Below, piece after piece: positions 1 to 7,023 of a stretch of DNA of 33,212 nt. This DNA is from Asticcacaulis benevestitus DSM 16100 = ATCC BAA-896. Lineage in GTDB: Bacteria; Pseudomonadota; Alphaproteobacteria; Caulobacterales; Caulobacteraceae. The translations under genes and the position numbers were made by a program. Location: NCBI RefSeq assembly GCF_000376105.1, contig NZ_AQWM01000036.1, positions 1-33,212 of the forward strand, given 5' to 3'. How positions within the stretch are numbered: the stretch's first letter is position 1; the number at the start of each line of letters is the position of its first letter. The notes under the pieces are model-generated. The model worked only from the letters and a program-made list of their open reading frames with translations. It was not told the DNA's origin and ran no database searches.

Positions 1-162
1 GGCAGCCATGCCGTCCTGGGCTGCCTTCTTCCAGGTATTGATCTGGCTCGGGTGGACGCCGTACTTACTGGCCAGTTCAGACACCGTGCCTTCCTCACGA
101 AGGGCAGCCATCGCCACCTTCGCCTTAAACTCAGGACTGTGTTTCTTGCGGATATTCTTCAT
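1..162 (-). CDS. IS3-family transposase OrfA, N-terminal part
   Basis: This 54-codon fragment runs off the window edge. It starts at an ATG at 162 with [20 protein letters not shown] and continues through a helix-turn-helix segment ([23 protein letters not shown]). This is the transposase_8-type DNA-binding N-terminus of IS3-family OrfA proteins, which bind the inverted repeats and are joined to OrfB by programmed frameshifting. The distance from the presumed terminal repeat (ending at 240) fits an IS3 element. Function follows from family knowledge; completeness of the element cannot be judged. Confidence 0.85.
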   Translation of the reverse strand, partial: MKNIRKKHSPEFKAKVAMAALREEGTVSELASKYGVHPSQINTWKKAAQDGMAA

Positions 163-240
163 TTAAACCCCTTGGCCGGTGGCCACTATAGGGGCAAGAT
201 TATATCTAAGCCAGCTGTCCAGTTTTCGGGGACCACCTCA
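1..240 (-). mobile_element. End of an IS3-family insertion sequence (partial)
   Basis: The terminus at 214-240, read inward on the minus strand, begins TGAGGTGGTCCCCGAAAACT, which is the usual look of an IS3-family terminal inverted repeat (starts with TGA, contains CCCCGAAA and TGGACA). Transposase orfA starts 78 nt inside this end. The rest of the element lies before position 1, so the other inverted repeat, orfB and any target duplication cannot be checked. Confidence 0.8.
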
Positions 241-417
241 CACATCGTCTTTCCAGAATTGCGCCACGACATCCAATTTCGTCACCGCCGGGACGCCGCG
301 TCAAATGAGAGGTTGTTACGGGTGCCCCATTGCCCGTCGCGGTCTGCATCCGGCGCGGTTGCAGACACCTCGTTTCGTCTTGTCGTCTGAGGCGCTCATT
401 CAACCTTGGGGGTGTCA

Positions 418-437
418 GGCTAATTTGAAAATTAGCC
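418..437. repeat. Perfect inverted repeat, 9-bp arms
   Basis: GGCTAATTT, a 2-base spacer, then AAATTAGCC: both arms match perfectly. It is too AT-rich in the stem to be a convincing terminator and no T-run follows. It may be a protein-binding site or part of an old mobile element end. Confidence 0.6.
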
Positions 438-576
438 TCAAGTTCGACAGTCCACCGTCAAAAAAGAGGTCTAATGTAAATTTTTTGGTAGCCAAAAGAC
501 GAAATAGCGGAGCTAATTTAAGGCATTTGGATAGGAATGGATAGGAAAGCCTGTTCGCGTATTCCTGTCTTAAAAA

Positions 577-600
577 GTTTACGTTTACGTTCACGTTTAG
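577..600. repeat. Four tandem hexamers GTTTAC/GTTCAC/GTTTAG
   Basis: Four consecutive 6-bp units read GTTTAC, GTTTAC, GTTCAC, GTTTAG. Phased hexamers of this sort can be regulator-binding arrays. It lies 332 bp before the PAS-HTH gene, so a link to that gene is only possible, not shown. Confidence 0.5.
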
Positions 601-931
601 GTCATACTAAATATGATATACGAAAATAAGAACGTCGTTATATGAGGCGAAGAGTTTGTGAGGCCCTTACACAACATGTTTGTCATTGTTCAGACTTTTG
701 CAAGTTCCAGGCGCCGTCGTCGTCGATCTAGCTATTTTTCGCCCACCGCGAGCCTTACAGGGGGCATTTGAATGGTCGGTTAGGCAAGGGCAGAACGCCC
801 TACCCTCATAAAAGCGTGCTCGAACGCCATAGAATCCATCGTCTTTCGTCTGATGTCTATGAGCGGTCGCGGCATCCCCCACATTCACTAGTGTTTGCCG
901 CGCGTGGGGCGGCGCGTAAGTGTAAGGTATT

Positions 932-1984
932 GTGAGTATGTGTGCGGAGACACGGCTATCGTCACTCCATCTTTTGAGTGCGGCGGAGATTGCGTTAAAT
1001 ATCGGCTGGATCATGATGTCGTCCTTGGATGATGAATGGCGTCTGTCCCATGGCATGTTGCGACTTCTCGATTTTCCAAACACCCATCTGAGCGCGCATT
1101 TGCTTGTTCTGACATCCATCCATTCAGATGATCGTGCGCGTTTTAAAGAGAGCCTTGCCCTTATGGTCCGGGGCATCACGCCGCCAACGCAGGTGTTTCG
1201 AATTTTGCGGCAAATAAGGGGGATAGGTCAGGCAGAGTTTCATTTTCAGGAACTGGCGGACAGCGCCGGGCGCGCTATGTACGTTTTGTTCGCGCGTGAA
1301 GTGACGACGGAACACGCGGTTTCCCTCGCATTCGCCGACACGGCAAGTCGGCTGGACATGTTCATGGACGCGTTGGATGTGGATTGCCTTTGGCGCGGCA
1401 ATCTGAAGGGCGTCTCGTTTGCTTCGGCTGGGCGGGGGATGCTGAAGTATGAAAGTGCCGATCTGCGCGTCAACTGGATTGAGCACATTCCCAATGAAGA
1501 TCGCGCGGCCCTTAACAGGCTTGTCGATAAGCTGATCGAGACCGACGCGCGGTTTCGTATTCGTGTCAATATTCTATGCGCGGACCACGTAGTTCGACCT
1601 TTCGATTTATCGGGCGTCCCGATTAAGGGGCCAATCGGCGAGACTGCGGAATGGTGCGGCACCTTTACGAGAGTTTTCGGGCCAAGCCCATGCGGTCAAG
1701 AGGAGGCGGTTGCGCAAATTCTGCCGTTGATGACCGGCGCAGAGGTGCGCGCGGCGTGCGGGCTGCTTGGCTGGTCTTACCTCGATGCCGCTCGACACTC
1801 CGGGCTCTCCAAAGCGACTATATTCCGCTTCGCCAGCACAGAAGGTTCCTTGCATGGTATTTTCAAAGCTAGAAGCGTGGCGGCCTTTCTTCTAGCAATC
1901 CTCGATCATGGCATTTTCCTGGATTTAAATGATGCAGATGAGTTAAGTTTGAGACTTGTTCGACGGGAGAAAAGGGCTTGCTGA
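932..1984 (+). CDS. PAS-PAS-XRE family transcriptional regulator
   Basis: A 350-residue protein, starting at GTG 932 (an in-frame ATG follows at 938). Residues about 30-120 and 150-255 look like two PAS-fold sensor domains: each has the pattern of a DRARF/DRAAL helix followed by strands and a late W-x-GTF-type strand. The C-terminal 80 residues begin LMTGAEVRAACGLLGWSYLD and continue with a helix-turn-helix (SGLSKATIFRF) and a tail like the one following XRE-type helix-turn-helices in small alphaproteobacterial regulators. It probably senses a small molecule or redox state and binds DNA in the cytoplasm. No ligand residues can be assigned. It stands alone beside an IS end, so its target is unknown. 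Confidence 0.6.
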   Translation: MSMCAETRLSSLHLLSAAEIALNIGWIMMSSLDDEWRLSHGMLRLLDFPNTHLSAHLLVLTSIHSDDRARFKESLALMVRGITPPTQVFRILRQIRGIGQAEFHFQELADSAGRAMYVLFAREVTTEHAVSLAFADTASRLDMFMDALDVDCLWRGNLKGVSFASAGRGMLKYESADLRVNWIEHIPNEDRAALNRLVDKLIETDARFRIRVNILCADHVVRPFDLSGVPIKGPIGETAEWCGTFTRVFGPSPCGQEEAVAQILPLMTGAEVRAACGLLGWSYLDAARHSGLSKATIFRFASTEGSLHGIFKARSVAAFLLAILDHGIFLDLNDADELSLRLVRREKRAC

Positions 1985-2180
1985 CCTTTGCCAAAAGCGC
2001 ATCGCATGTAAGGGCACGTGCCGGGACCAAACAGGTACAAAGGCCGGCAACGTCCAGCGCGCCATTAGAGCGGAAATGTAGAGAATGGAGGCCACGGAAG
2101 GCGGTTTGGGGGTGAGGGCTGTGTCATGGCTGTTTCCCTCGGTCGTCGAGCCGACCTCTTCGCAACCTCGCAACAGGGCG

Positions 2181-2381
2181 CTAGCTCTGGCCAGCAGATT
2201 TAAGTTCAGTAACTTTGAAAACCAAGGCCGCCGGGCAAAATTTGGTGAAGGCGAATTGAAACAAATTTGCCCCTACAAACACGGTAAGCCAGACGAAGTA
2301 AGGACTGACCCAGTGAGTTAAGGCGACACTCAGCAGGATCATAAATCCGGCAAAGGCAGGCACAGCCCGTTCAATTGTCAT
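2181..2381 (-). CDS. DUF2892 (YgaP-like) small inner-membrane protein
   Basis: A 66-residue protein beginning MTIERAVPAFAGFMILLSVA. It has two hydrophobic segments (about residues 8-22 and 25-47) and the family features near residues 38-55 (GANLFQFAFTKFCPAA), as in the membrane part of YgaP and free-standing DUF2892 proteins. These are usually found with rhodanese and sulfur-handling genes. A good Shine-Dalgarno (AGAGGAG) lies about 8 nt upstream of the ATG. The stop of a preceding ORF on the same strand overlaps the start as ATGA, suggesting translational coupling to a gene that no longer looks intact. No sulfur-related partner gene is recognisable nearby. Confidence 0.75.
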   Translation of the reverse strand: MTIERAVPAFAGFMILLSVALTHWVSPYFVWLTVFVGANLFQFAFTKFCPAALVFKVTELKSAGQS

Positions 2382-2720
2382 GACTGTCTCTCCTCTTTCA
2401 GCTTGTGGGCGCCCCTCAGATCCAGCGCCATTTTCTCAAAGAACATTTCGCTCTTGCCGGCCTTGACCTTGCCCAGGAAGCAGCTTTCAAAGGCCGCCCT
2501 GGCCAATGAACCCACTTGCCAGATGCGGACCAGTTGATGTTGCGCGGCGGGATCTGAGGCTGGGCAAAGACGGCGACCCTGCCATCTCCAAAATTGAACG
2601 GTGCCCGAAGCCTGAGTGTCTGGTTTGGGCGGATACTGCTGAAAACGTCCGCAGCCGCATCGTCTCGACAATTTCGCGAACGCAACGACGGTCGCTGGTG
2701 CATCGCAAAAGATCCCTTAA
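2378..2720 (-). pseudogene. Possible decayed gene upstream of the DUF2892 gene
   Basis: An open frame ends with a TGA at 2378-2380 that overlaps the DUF2892 start as ATGA, the usual sign of an operon partner. Its last residues (about KSEMFFEKMALDLRGAHKLK) look protein-like, but further upstream the coding character seems to jump between frames and no family is recognised. I read this as a remnant of a co-transcribed gene broken by frameshifts. Alternatively it is non-coding and the overlap is chance. Confidence 0.25.
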
Positions 2721-2890
2721 ATTAAGTTAGGGAAGCCGCTTGAGGCCAATGGACAAATTCGTGGTGCCGCTTTTGTCACGTTTTGCCATCGGCCTCTATG
2801 GCCAACTTTTTCTTCGAACATGGCGCGAAATCGGACTTTTTCAACACTCGGCGCATGGCAGCCTCAGACCTCAGCAGGCATGCGTTCACG

Positions 2891-3802
2891 TTAGCCGACT
2901 TGTCGCGCGGTCAGCCGCTCAACAAGGAAATCAACAAAAACGCGGACACGAGCGGGCATATGGCTGCCGCCCACAAAGACCGCATGGATTGGCTCGCGAT
3001 CTTGGGGATTGAAATCATCGAGGAGAACGACAAGTTTGCCGGCGGTAATCTCGTCAGCGAGATGGAAATTTCCGACCCGGGCAATGCCAACACCTTGTAG
3101 AGCCAATTGTACAAGGGTCTCGCCATTGTTGGCTTCGATAGTGCCCGAAACACCTAGCGCGTAATCGTGCCCATCCTTGCGGAAAGGCCAGCCGGGTTCG
3201 ATACGGGGGAAGTCGAAATTTAGGCAGTTGTGACCAAGCAAATCTTCAGGCACCAGGGGCGTGCCTCTACGCGATAGATACTCCGGCGAGGCGACGATGG
3301 ATCGTCCTGTGTCGCCAAGGCGTCGGGCTGTCAAAGGGCTATCCGACAGGGGGCCAAAGCGGATGGCGACATCGGCGCGGCCGCCCAGAACGTCCACCAA
3401 CGTATCGCTAAGGCTGACATCGAGCCGTATCCCCGGAAACCTGTCCGAAAACTCCCCTAGCAAAGGCACTATGACCAGCCGGCCGTGCGCCAAGGCGGCG
3501 CTGACCCGCAGGCGCCCCTTCGGAACGCCCTGATCGGCGATGGCGTCTTCGACTTCAGCCAGGTCTGCAAGAATGCGCGCGGCCCCGCGCGCGTAGGCTT
3601 CCCCCTCCGGTGTCAGGGTGATTGAGCGTGTTGTGCGCACAATTAAGCGCACACCCAGGCGCGCTTCTATACGCGTAATTGCCCGGCTCACGGCAGAGGG
3701 GGTGAGCCCCAGCCGTCGCGCCGCGGCCGAAAGACTGTGCTCACGTGCAACGGCGGCGAACGCTTCCATCTCGCCTGACCTGTCAGCCATCTCACGCTTC
3801 AT
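2891..3802 (-). CDS. LysR-family transcriptional regulator
   Basis: A 303-residue LysR-type regulator. The N-terminal winged helix-turn-helix is clear at about residues 10-70 (EMEAFAAVAREHSLSAAARR, then TPSAVSRAITRIEARLGVRL and TPEGEAYARGA). Residues 95-295 form the periplasmic-binding-protein-like effector domain (RLRVSAALAHGR, ADVAIRFGPLSDSPL). It belongs to the branch often annotated DsdC/AaeR-like that controls divergent efflux or oxidation genes. It is transcribed divergently from an MFS efflux gene 97 bp away, with a palindromic site between them, so it most likely regulates that transporter and itself. The start at 3802 could instead be the ATG four codons later. Confidence 0.92.
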   Translation of the reverse strand: MKREMADRSGEMEAFAAVAREHSLSAAARRLGLTPSAVSRAITRIEARLGVRLIVRTTRSITLTPEGEAYARGAARILADLAEVEDAIADQGVPKGRLRVSAALAHGRLVIVPLLGEFSDRFPGIRLDVSLSDTLVDVLGGRADVAIRFGPLSDSPLTARRLGDTGRSIVASPEYLSRRGTPLVPEDLLGHNCLNFDFPRIEPGWPFRKDGHDYALGVSGTIEANNGETLVQLALQGVGIARVGNFHLADEITAGKLVVLLDDFNPQDREPIHAVFVGGSHMPARVRVFVDFLVERLTARQVG

Positions 3803-3866
3803 TTGTGAATCCTACGCACAGAACCTTGTCGTGAGGCCCACCTACACAACGGACTTTCCATCATTC

Positions 3867-3883
3867 ATATGCTTAGTGCATAT
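3867..3883. promoter_or_regulatory. Candidate LysR operator between LysR and MFS genes
   Basis: ATATGC-TTAGT-GCATAT is a perfect 6-bp-arm inverted repeat with a 5-bp spacer, size and symmetry typical of LysR-type recognition sites. It lies in the 97-bp divergent intergenic region, 17 bp before the MFS start codon. Confidence 0.55.
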
Positions 3884-3899
3884 AATTAGGATAATTTCA

Positions 3900-5075
3900 A
3901 TGAAACCCAATCTTCCTCTTCTTGCCCTGGCAGCAGGCGCGTTCGGCATCGGTGTGACGGAATTTGCGCCGATGGGCCTCCTGCCGATCATGGCTGCGGA
4001 CCTGGGCGTGTCCATACCCGCAGCGGGATTGCTCGTCAGCGCCTATGCCATGGGGGTATTGATCGGTGCGCCCATCATGACCCTCACGACGGGACGGGTC
4101 CCCAGGCGGACATTGTTGATTGGACTGATGGCCATATTCACGGTCGGCAATCTCGTGTCAGCCTTGGCGAACGATTATACCCTGCTGCTGATCGCCCGTG
4201 TGGTGACATCGTTTAATCATGGAGCCTTCTTCGGTGTCGGGGCCGTGGTGGCGTCAAGTTTGGTCCCACCAGATCGGCGAGCCGGGGCGGTCGCGGCCAT
4301 GTTCATGGGGTTGACGATCGCGACTATCGGGGGTGTGCCACTTGCCACCTGGGCCGGGGAGGTTATGGGCTGGCGCGCCGCGTTCTGGGGTATCACCGGG
4401 CTTGGTATCATGACCATGATAAGTCTTCGGGTATCTTTGCCAGCGCTTCCCGCCGATAGGAACGCCGATATGATGACGGAATTGCGCGTCTTGAGGCGAC
4501 CCGCTGTGCTGGCAGCCCTGGCCCTGACTGTTATGGGGGCGAGTGCGATGTTCACCGTCTTCACCTACATTGCCCCTATCTTACAATCAGAGACGAAAGC
4601 CTCCTCCGCCTTCGTGACGGCAATGCTGGTCATCTATGGCCTGGGACTGACCGCTGGCAATTGGCTTGGTGGCCGATACGCCGATCGCTCAATCGATGCC
4701 ACTTTGATCGCCACGCTCTTTGGCCTTGTCGTGTTGCTGGTGGCTTTTGCTTGGGGTATGCGCTGGCCGATACCTACGGCCGTGCTGATATTCCTTTGGG
4801 GTACGGCGAGCTTTGCATTGGTGCCGCCCTTGCAGACACGGATCATGAATGTTGCGGCAGACGCGCCCAATCTCGCCTCAGCTATGAACGTCGGTGCCTT
4901 TAATCTGGGCAACGCCTTAGGGGCTGCGCTGGGTGGGGCCGTCATCTCTGCGGGGCTGGGTTACCCCGCCGTGTCATTAGCCGGCGCAGTCATGGCAACC
5001 GCAGGACTGATCATGGTTCTTTGCCTGCGTGGCAAACCAGAGGCGAAGGTGGCTGAGCCGCAAAAGTGCAGGTAA
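3900..5075 (+). CDS. MFS transporter, DHA1/AraJ-like drug efflux
   Basis: A 391-residue major facilitator superfamily protein, about the usual length (390-400) for the 12-helix DHA1 group that includes AraJ and YdhP. It opens MKPNLPLLALAAGAFGIGVT and has the motif-A region near residues 65-80 (TGRVPRRTLL) and the second-half equivalent (GGRYADRSIDA). Glycine- and alanine-rich helices alternate through to the end. The start at 3900 is chosen because an AGGA lies 8 nt upstream and the N-terminus matches the family; the frame is open further upstream but that part overlaps the LysR gene. It probably exports a drug, sugar or purine-like compound by proton antiport under control of the divergent LysR protein. 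The substrate cannot be told. Confidence 0.9.
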   Translation: MKPNLPLLALAAGAFGIGVTEFAPMGLLPIMAADLGVSIPAAGLLVSAYAMGVLIGAPIMTLTTGRVPRRTLLIGLMAIFTVGNLVSALANDYTLLLIARVVTSFNHGAFFGVGAVVASSLVPPDRRAGAVAAMFMGLTIATIGGVPLATWAGEVMGWRAAFWGITGLGIMTMISLRVSLPALPADRNADMMTELRVLRRPAVLAALALTVMGASAMFTVFTYIAPILQSETKASSAFVTAMLVIYGLGLTAGNWLGGRYADRSIDATLIATLFGLVVLLVAFAWGMRWPIPTAVLIFLWGTASFALVPPLQTRIMNVAADAPNLASAMNVGAFNLGNALGAALGGAVISAGLGYPAVSLAGAVMATAGLIMVLCLRGKPEAKVAEPQKCR

Positions 5076-5099
5076 AACTAATACGGGGCGACCAACAAG

Positions 5100-5183
5100 A
5101 TGACCTTACGGCGGGTTGACGCGGTCAAGCTGAGCACCAACACCTTCAATCGTGAGACCCTGCGGATATCGATCGCGAAATAG
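5100..5183 (+). pseudogene. Short coding remnant (27 codons) before a terminator
   Basis: An ATG-started frame reads MTLRRVDAVKLSTNTFNRET and ends with IAK and a TAG at 5181-5183. It has no good ribosome binding site, but the composition is protein-like and a strong terminator lies 28 nt downstream. It looks like the 3' end of a gene whose body was lost, or a small gene downstream of the MFS transporter. No family is recognised. Confidence 0.25.
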
Positions 5184-5211
5184 ACTTTCCCCATTCGAGC
5201 CAGACTTGCCT

Positions 5212-5242
5212 CGCACCGATTTTCCCGGTGCGGCGCTTTTTT
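5212..5242 (+). terminator. Rho-independent terminator
   Basis: A perfect 7-bp stem (CGCACCG, 7-base loop, CGGTGCG) is followed after four bases by six Ts (5237-5242). It would end transcription from the MFS gene and insulate the downstream sigma-factor operon. Confidence 0.7.
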
Positions 5243-5340
5243 GGGGGGGGACGCCCGGAATTTAATGTCGGGTTTTGCCGTCGTGGAGCATCTTAAATGA
5301 ACCGGTACCTTAACCGTATTCATAACAACGATCCGCCGAT

Positions 5341-5358
5341 CTGACATGTAACTGTCAT
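5341..5358 (+). promoter_or_regulatory. Pho box (PhoB binding site)
   Basis: CTGACAT-GTAA-CTGTCAT consists of two 7-bp direct repeats separated by 4 bp, which is exactly the PhoB recognition layout (consensus CTGTCAT-N4-CTGTCAT); the second half is a perfect match and the first differs at one base. It lies 43 bp upstream of the sigma-factor start, where it can replace a -35 element. This predicts activation of the downstream operon by PhoB when phosphate is scarce. Confidence 0.8.
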
Positions 5359-5400
5359 CCAGGACCTGTAGAGCGACACCCGTGAGGCCAAGACGACGGC

Positions 5401-5964
5401 ATGATGACGTATCAAAGGCGGGGACGTGTGGCGCCGAACCGGCATAATCAGGAATGGTCAGGCATACATGCGGTGGTTCGCCGCTATGCGCTGTCACGTC
5501 TGCGCCACAAGGAAATGGCTGAGGATATCGCCCAGCAGGCCGTGCTCAAAGCCATCGAATACCAGCAGGACAATATCGTCATCAGCCTTCACGCCCTGGC
5601 GCTGCGCATCGCGGCCAATCTGATCCATCTGCATTACCGGCAATCGCGCCCATCGGATTCTCTTGATGCCGCCGAAGATCTGGCCTGCACCGAGCCCTTG
5701 CCCGATCGGGTGGCCGAAGGGCGTGAAGAATTCAAGGCCATACAGGTGGTTTTGGCCCGGATGCCGGCCTTGCGCCGTGACGTTTTCCTGCGCCGTCGCC
5801 TTGACGGCCAGAGTTGCGACGATATCGGCCGCGCGCTCAACCTAAACCCCAAGGCGGTCGAGAAACATATTACGCGCGCGCTTGTCGATCTTAAGGCGGC
5901 ACGTGTCAAATGGCAGGAAGACGCCCCTGTGTCGCCCGTTCCGGAGGCCTGCGACCATGCATAA
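5401..5964 (+). CDS. ECF sigma factor, FecI-like
   Basis: A 187-residue sigma-70 of the extracytoplasmic-function class. Region 2 is at about residues 25-80 (YALSRLRHKEMAEDIAQQAV, then AANLIHLHYRQ) and region 4 at about 115-170 (LPALRRDVFLRRRLDG-like helix, then DIGRALNLNPKAVEKHITRA). Together with the adjacent FecR anti-sigma and the STN-bearing receptor it forms a FecI-type surface-signalling set: it would direct RNA polymerase to the receptor promoter when the receptor is occupied. The ATG at 5401 has no close Shine-Dalgarno; a GTG at 5428 preceded by AAAGGCGGGG is an alternative start. Its stop overlaps the fecR-like start by 8 bp. A Pho box lies upstream, which is unusual for a FecI homologue and points to phosphate rather than iron control. 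Confidence 0.9.
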   Translation: MMTYQRRGRVAPNRHNQEWSGIHAVVRRYALSRLRHKEMAEDIAQQAVLKAIEYQQDNIVISLHALALRIAANLIHLHYRQSRPSDSLDAAEDLACTEPLPDRVAEGREEFKAIQVVLARMPALRRDVFLRRRLDGQSCDDIGRALNLNPKAVEKHITRALVDLKAARVKWQEDAPVSPVPEACDHA

Positions 5965-6925
5965 CCTTCAGGCTTTTGAAGATATGGACCGCGAGGAAGC
6001 TGCCGCCTACTGGGTCATGGTCATGTCGGGTCCCAACGTACCGGCGCATCGCGAACGGCTGTTCGAGACGTGGATATCCGCCGACCCCGGCAATGCCATG
6101 GCCTATGCCGACTGCCTCGCCTGTTATGACAGTGCGTCCTTAGGGGAGGCCGCGCTTGTGGCCAGAGCCAAAAGCTCGCAGCACCGGTCGGTCGTCTGGG
6201 GCGGCGCGCTGGCGGCTTCGCTGGCGCTGGTCATGATCGGCGGCGGTATGTGGTTCGGCGGATTGCGCCTGCCCGGAGCGCTGCCAGCGGAAAAAGGCTA
6301 CACCCAGACGCTTGAGACGACCCCCGGTCAGATGCTGACGGCGCGTTTGCCGGATGGCAGTCAGGTCGTCCTGAACGGTGACACGCAACTCAGCGTCCAT
6401 TTCGCAGGGCGTGATCGTGCCATTACGCTCAGGCGCGGTGAAGCCTATTTCGATATCGCCCACGATGTTACACGCCCCTTTACGGTCGAGGCGGCGGGCT
6501 CGCATGTGCGCGTTCTGGGTACAGCTTTCAATATCGATCTATTGCCGGCGGGGGGCGCCGAAGTTGCCGTTTATCGCGGACGGGTTCGCGTCGAGGCCCA
6601 CCATGAGGTCCGCGATCTCGGTGTCGGCGAGCGCGTGCTGACAGATGGCGCCCTGATACCCGCCGCCTTCGATGTCGCCGAAATGCCGGACTGGCAGGGT
6701 GGCTGGTTCGAGGCCGACAATATTTCGCTGACGCGGCTGGTGGGTGAGGTCAACCGTTTCTCGTCCGTCCCGGTGCGCATAGATGCGCCGGATCTGGCGG
6801 CGCGCAAGATCTCTGGCCGCTTCAAGGTATCGGATACGGACAAGGTATTGAAGAGCCTGAAGCAGGTTTACGGTATCAAAATAGTGCGCGAAGAAAACGT
6901 CATTGTACTGACGAAGTCATTGTAG
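5957..6925 (+). CDS. FecR-family anti-sigma factor / sigma regulator
   Basis: A 322-residue inner-membrane signal transducer. Residues 10-55 form the cytoplasmic DUF4880 anti-sigma region (EEAAAYWVMVMSG, then FETWISADPGNAMAY). A single membrane helix follows at about 79-100. The periplasmic FecR domain spans about 115-215 (LPDGSQVVLNGDT, RRGEAYFDIAHD, VLGTAFNI) and a DUF4974-like C-terminal STN-binding region about 250-320 (ISLTRLVGEVNRFSSVPVRI). The start at 5957 is preferred because GGAGG lies 9 nt upstream and the N-terminus fits the family. It should hold the sigma factor inactive until the loaded receptor touches it through its STN domain. Confidence 0.92.
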   Translation: MHNLQAFEDMDREEAAAYWVMVMSGPNVPAHRERLFETWISADPGNAMAYADCLACYDSASLGEAALVARAKSSQHRSVVWGGALAASLALVMIGGGMWFGGLRLPGALPAEKGYTQTLETTPGQMLTARLPDGSQVVLNGDTQLSVHFAGRDRAITLRRGEAYFDIAHDVTRPFTVEAAGSHVRVLGTAFNIDLLPAGGAEVAVYRGRVRVEAHHEVRDLGVGERVLTDGALIPAAFDVAEMPDWQGGWFEADNISLTRLVGEVNRFSSVPVRIDAPDLAARKISGRFKVSDTDKVLKSLKQVYGIKIVREENVIVLTKSL

Positions 6926-7023
6926 GTCATAAATAATTCATAATATTCCGTGTCGGGTGATGCGTCTTTTTTTCATCTTCTAAAGGCGGGGCCAAGGGGG
7001 CTGCGTTTACTGGAGATCTAAAC

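Larger units (their letters stand above)
241..931. other. Gene-poor stretch beside the IS end
   Basis: I see no convincing gene in these 691 bases. The part from about 420 to 660 is clearly AT-richer than its neighbours. It contains a perfect 9-bp-arm palindrome (418-437) and an array of four hexamers (577-600). Possible reading frames on either strand have no recognisable family features. The bases before 932 presumably hold the promoter of the PAS-HTH regulator gene. Confidence 0.5.

Noticed and set aside
667-1179. 170-codon minus-strand frame
   Set aside because: Largely antisense to the PAS-HTH gene and without recognisable features.
5243-5250. Run of eight Gs as a possible phase-variation tract
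   Set aside because: It lies outside any gene and just after a terminator, so slippage would have no obvious effect.
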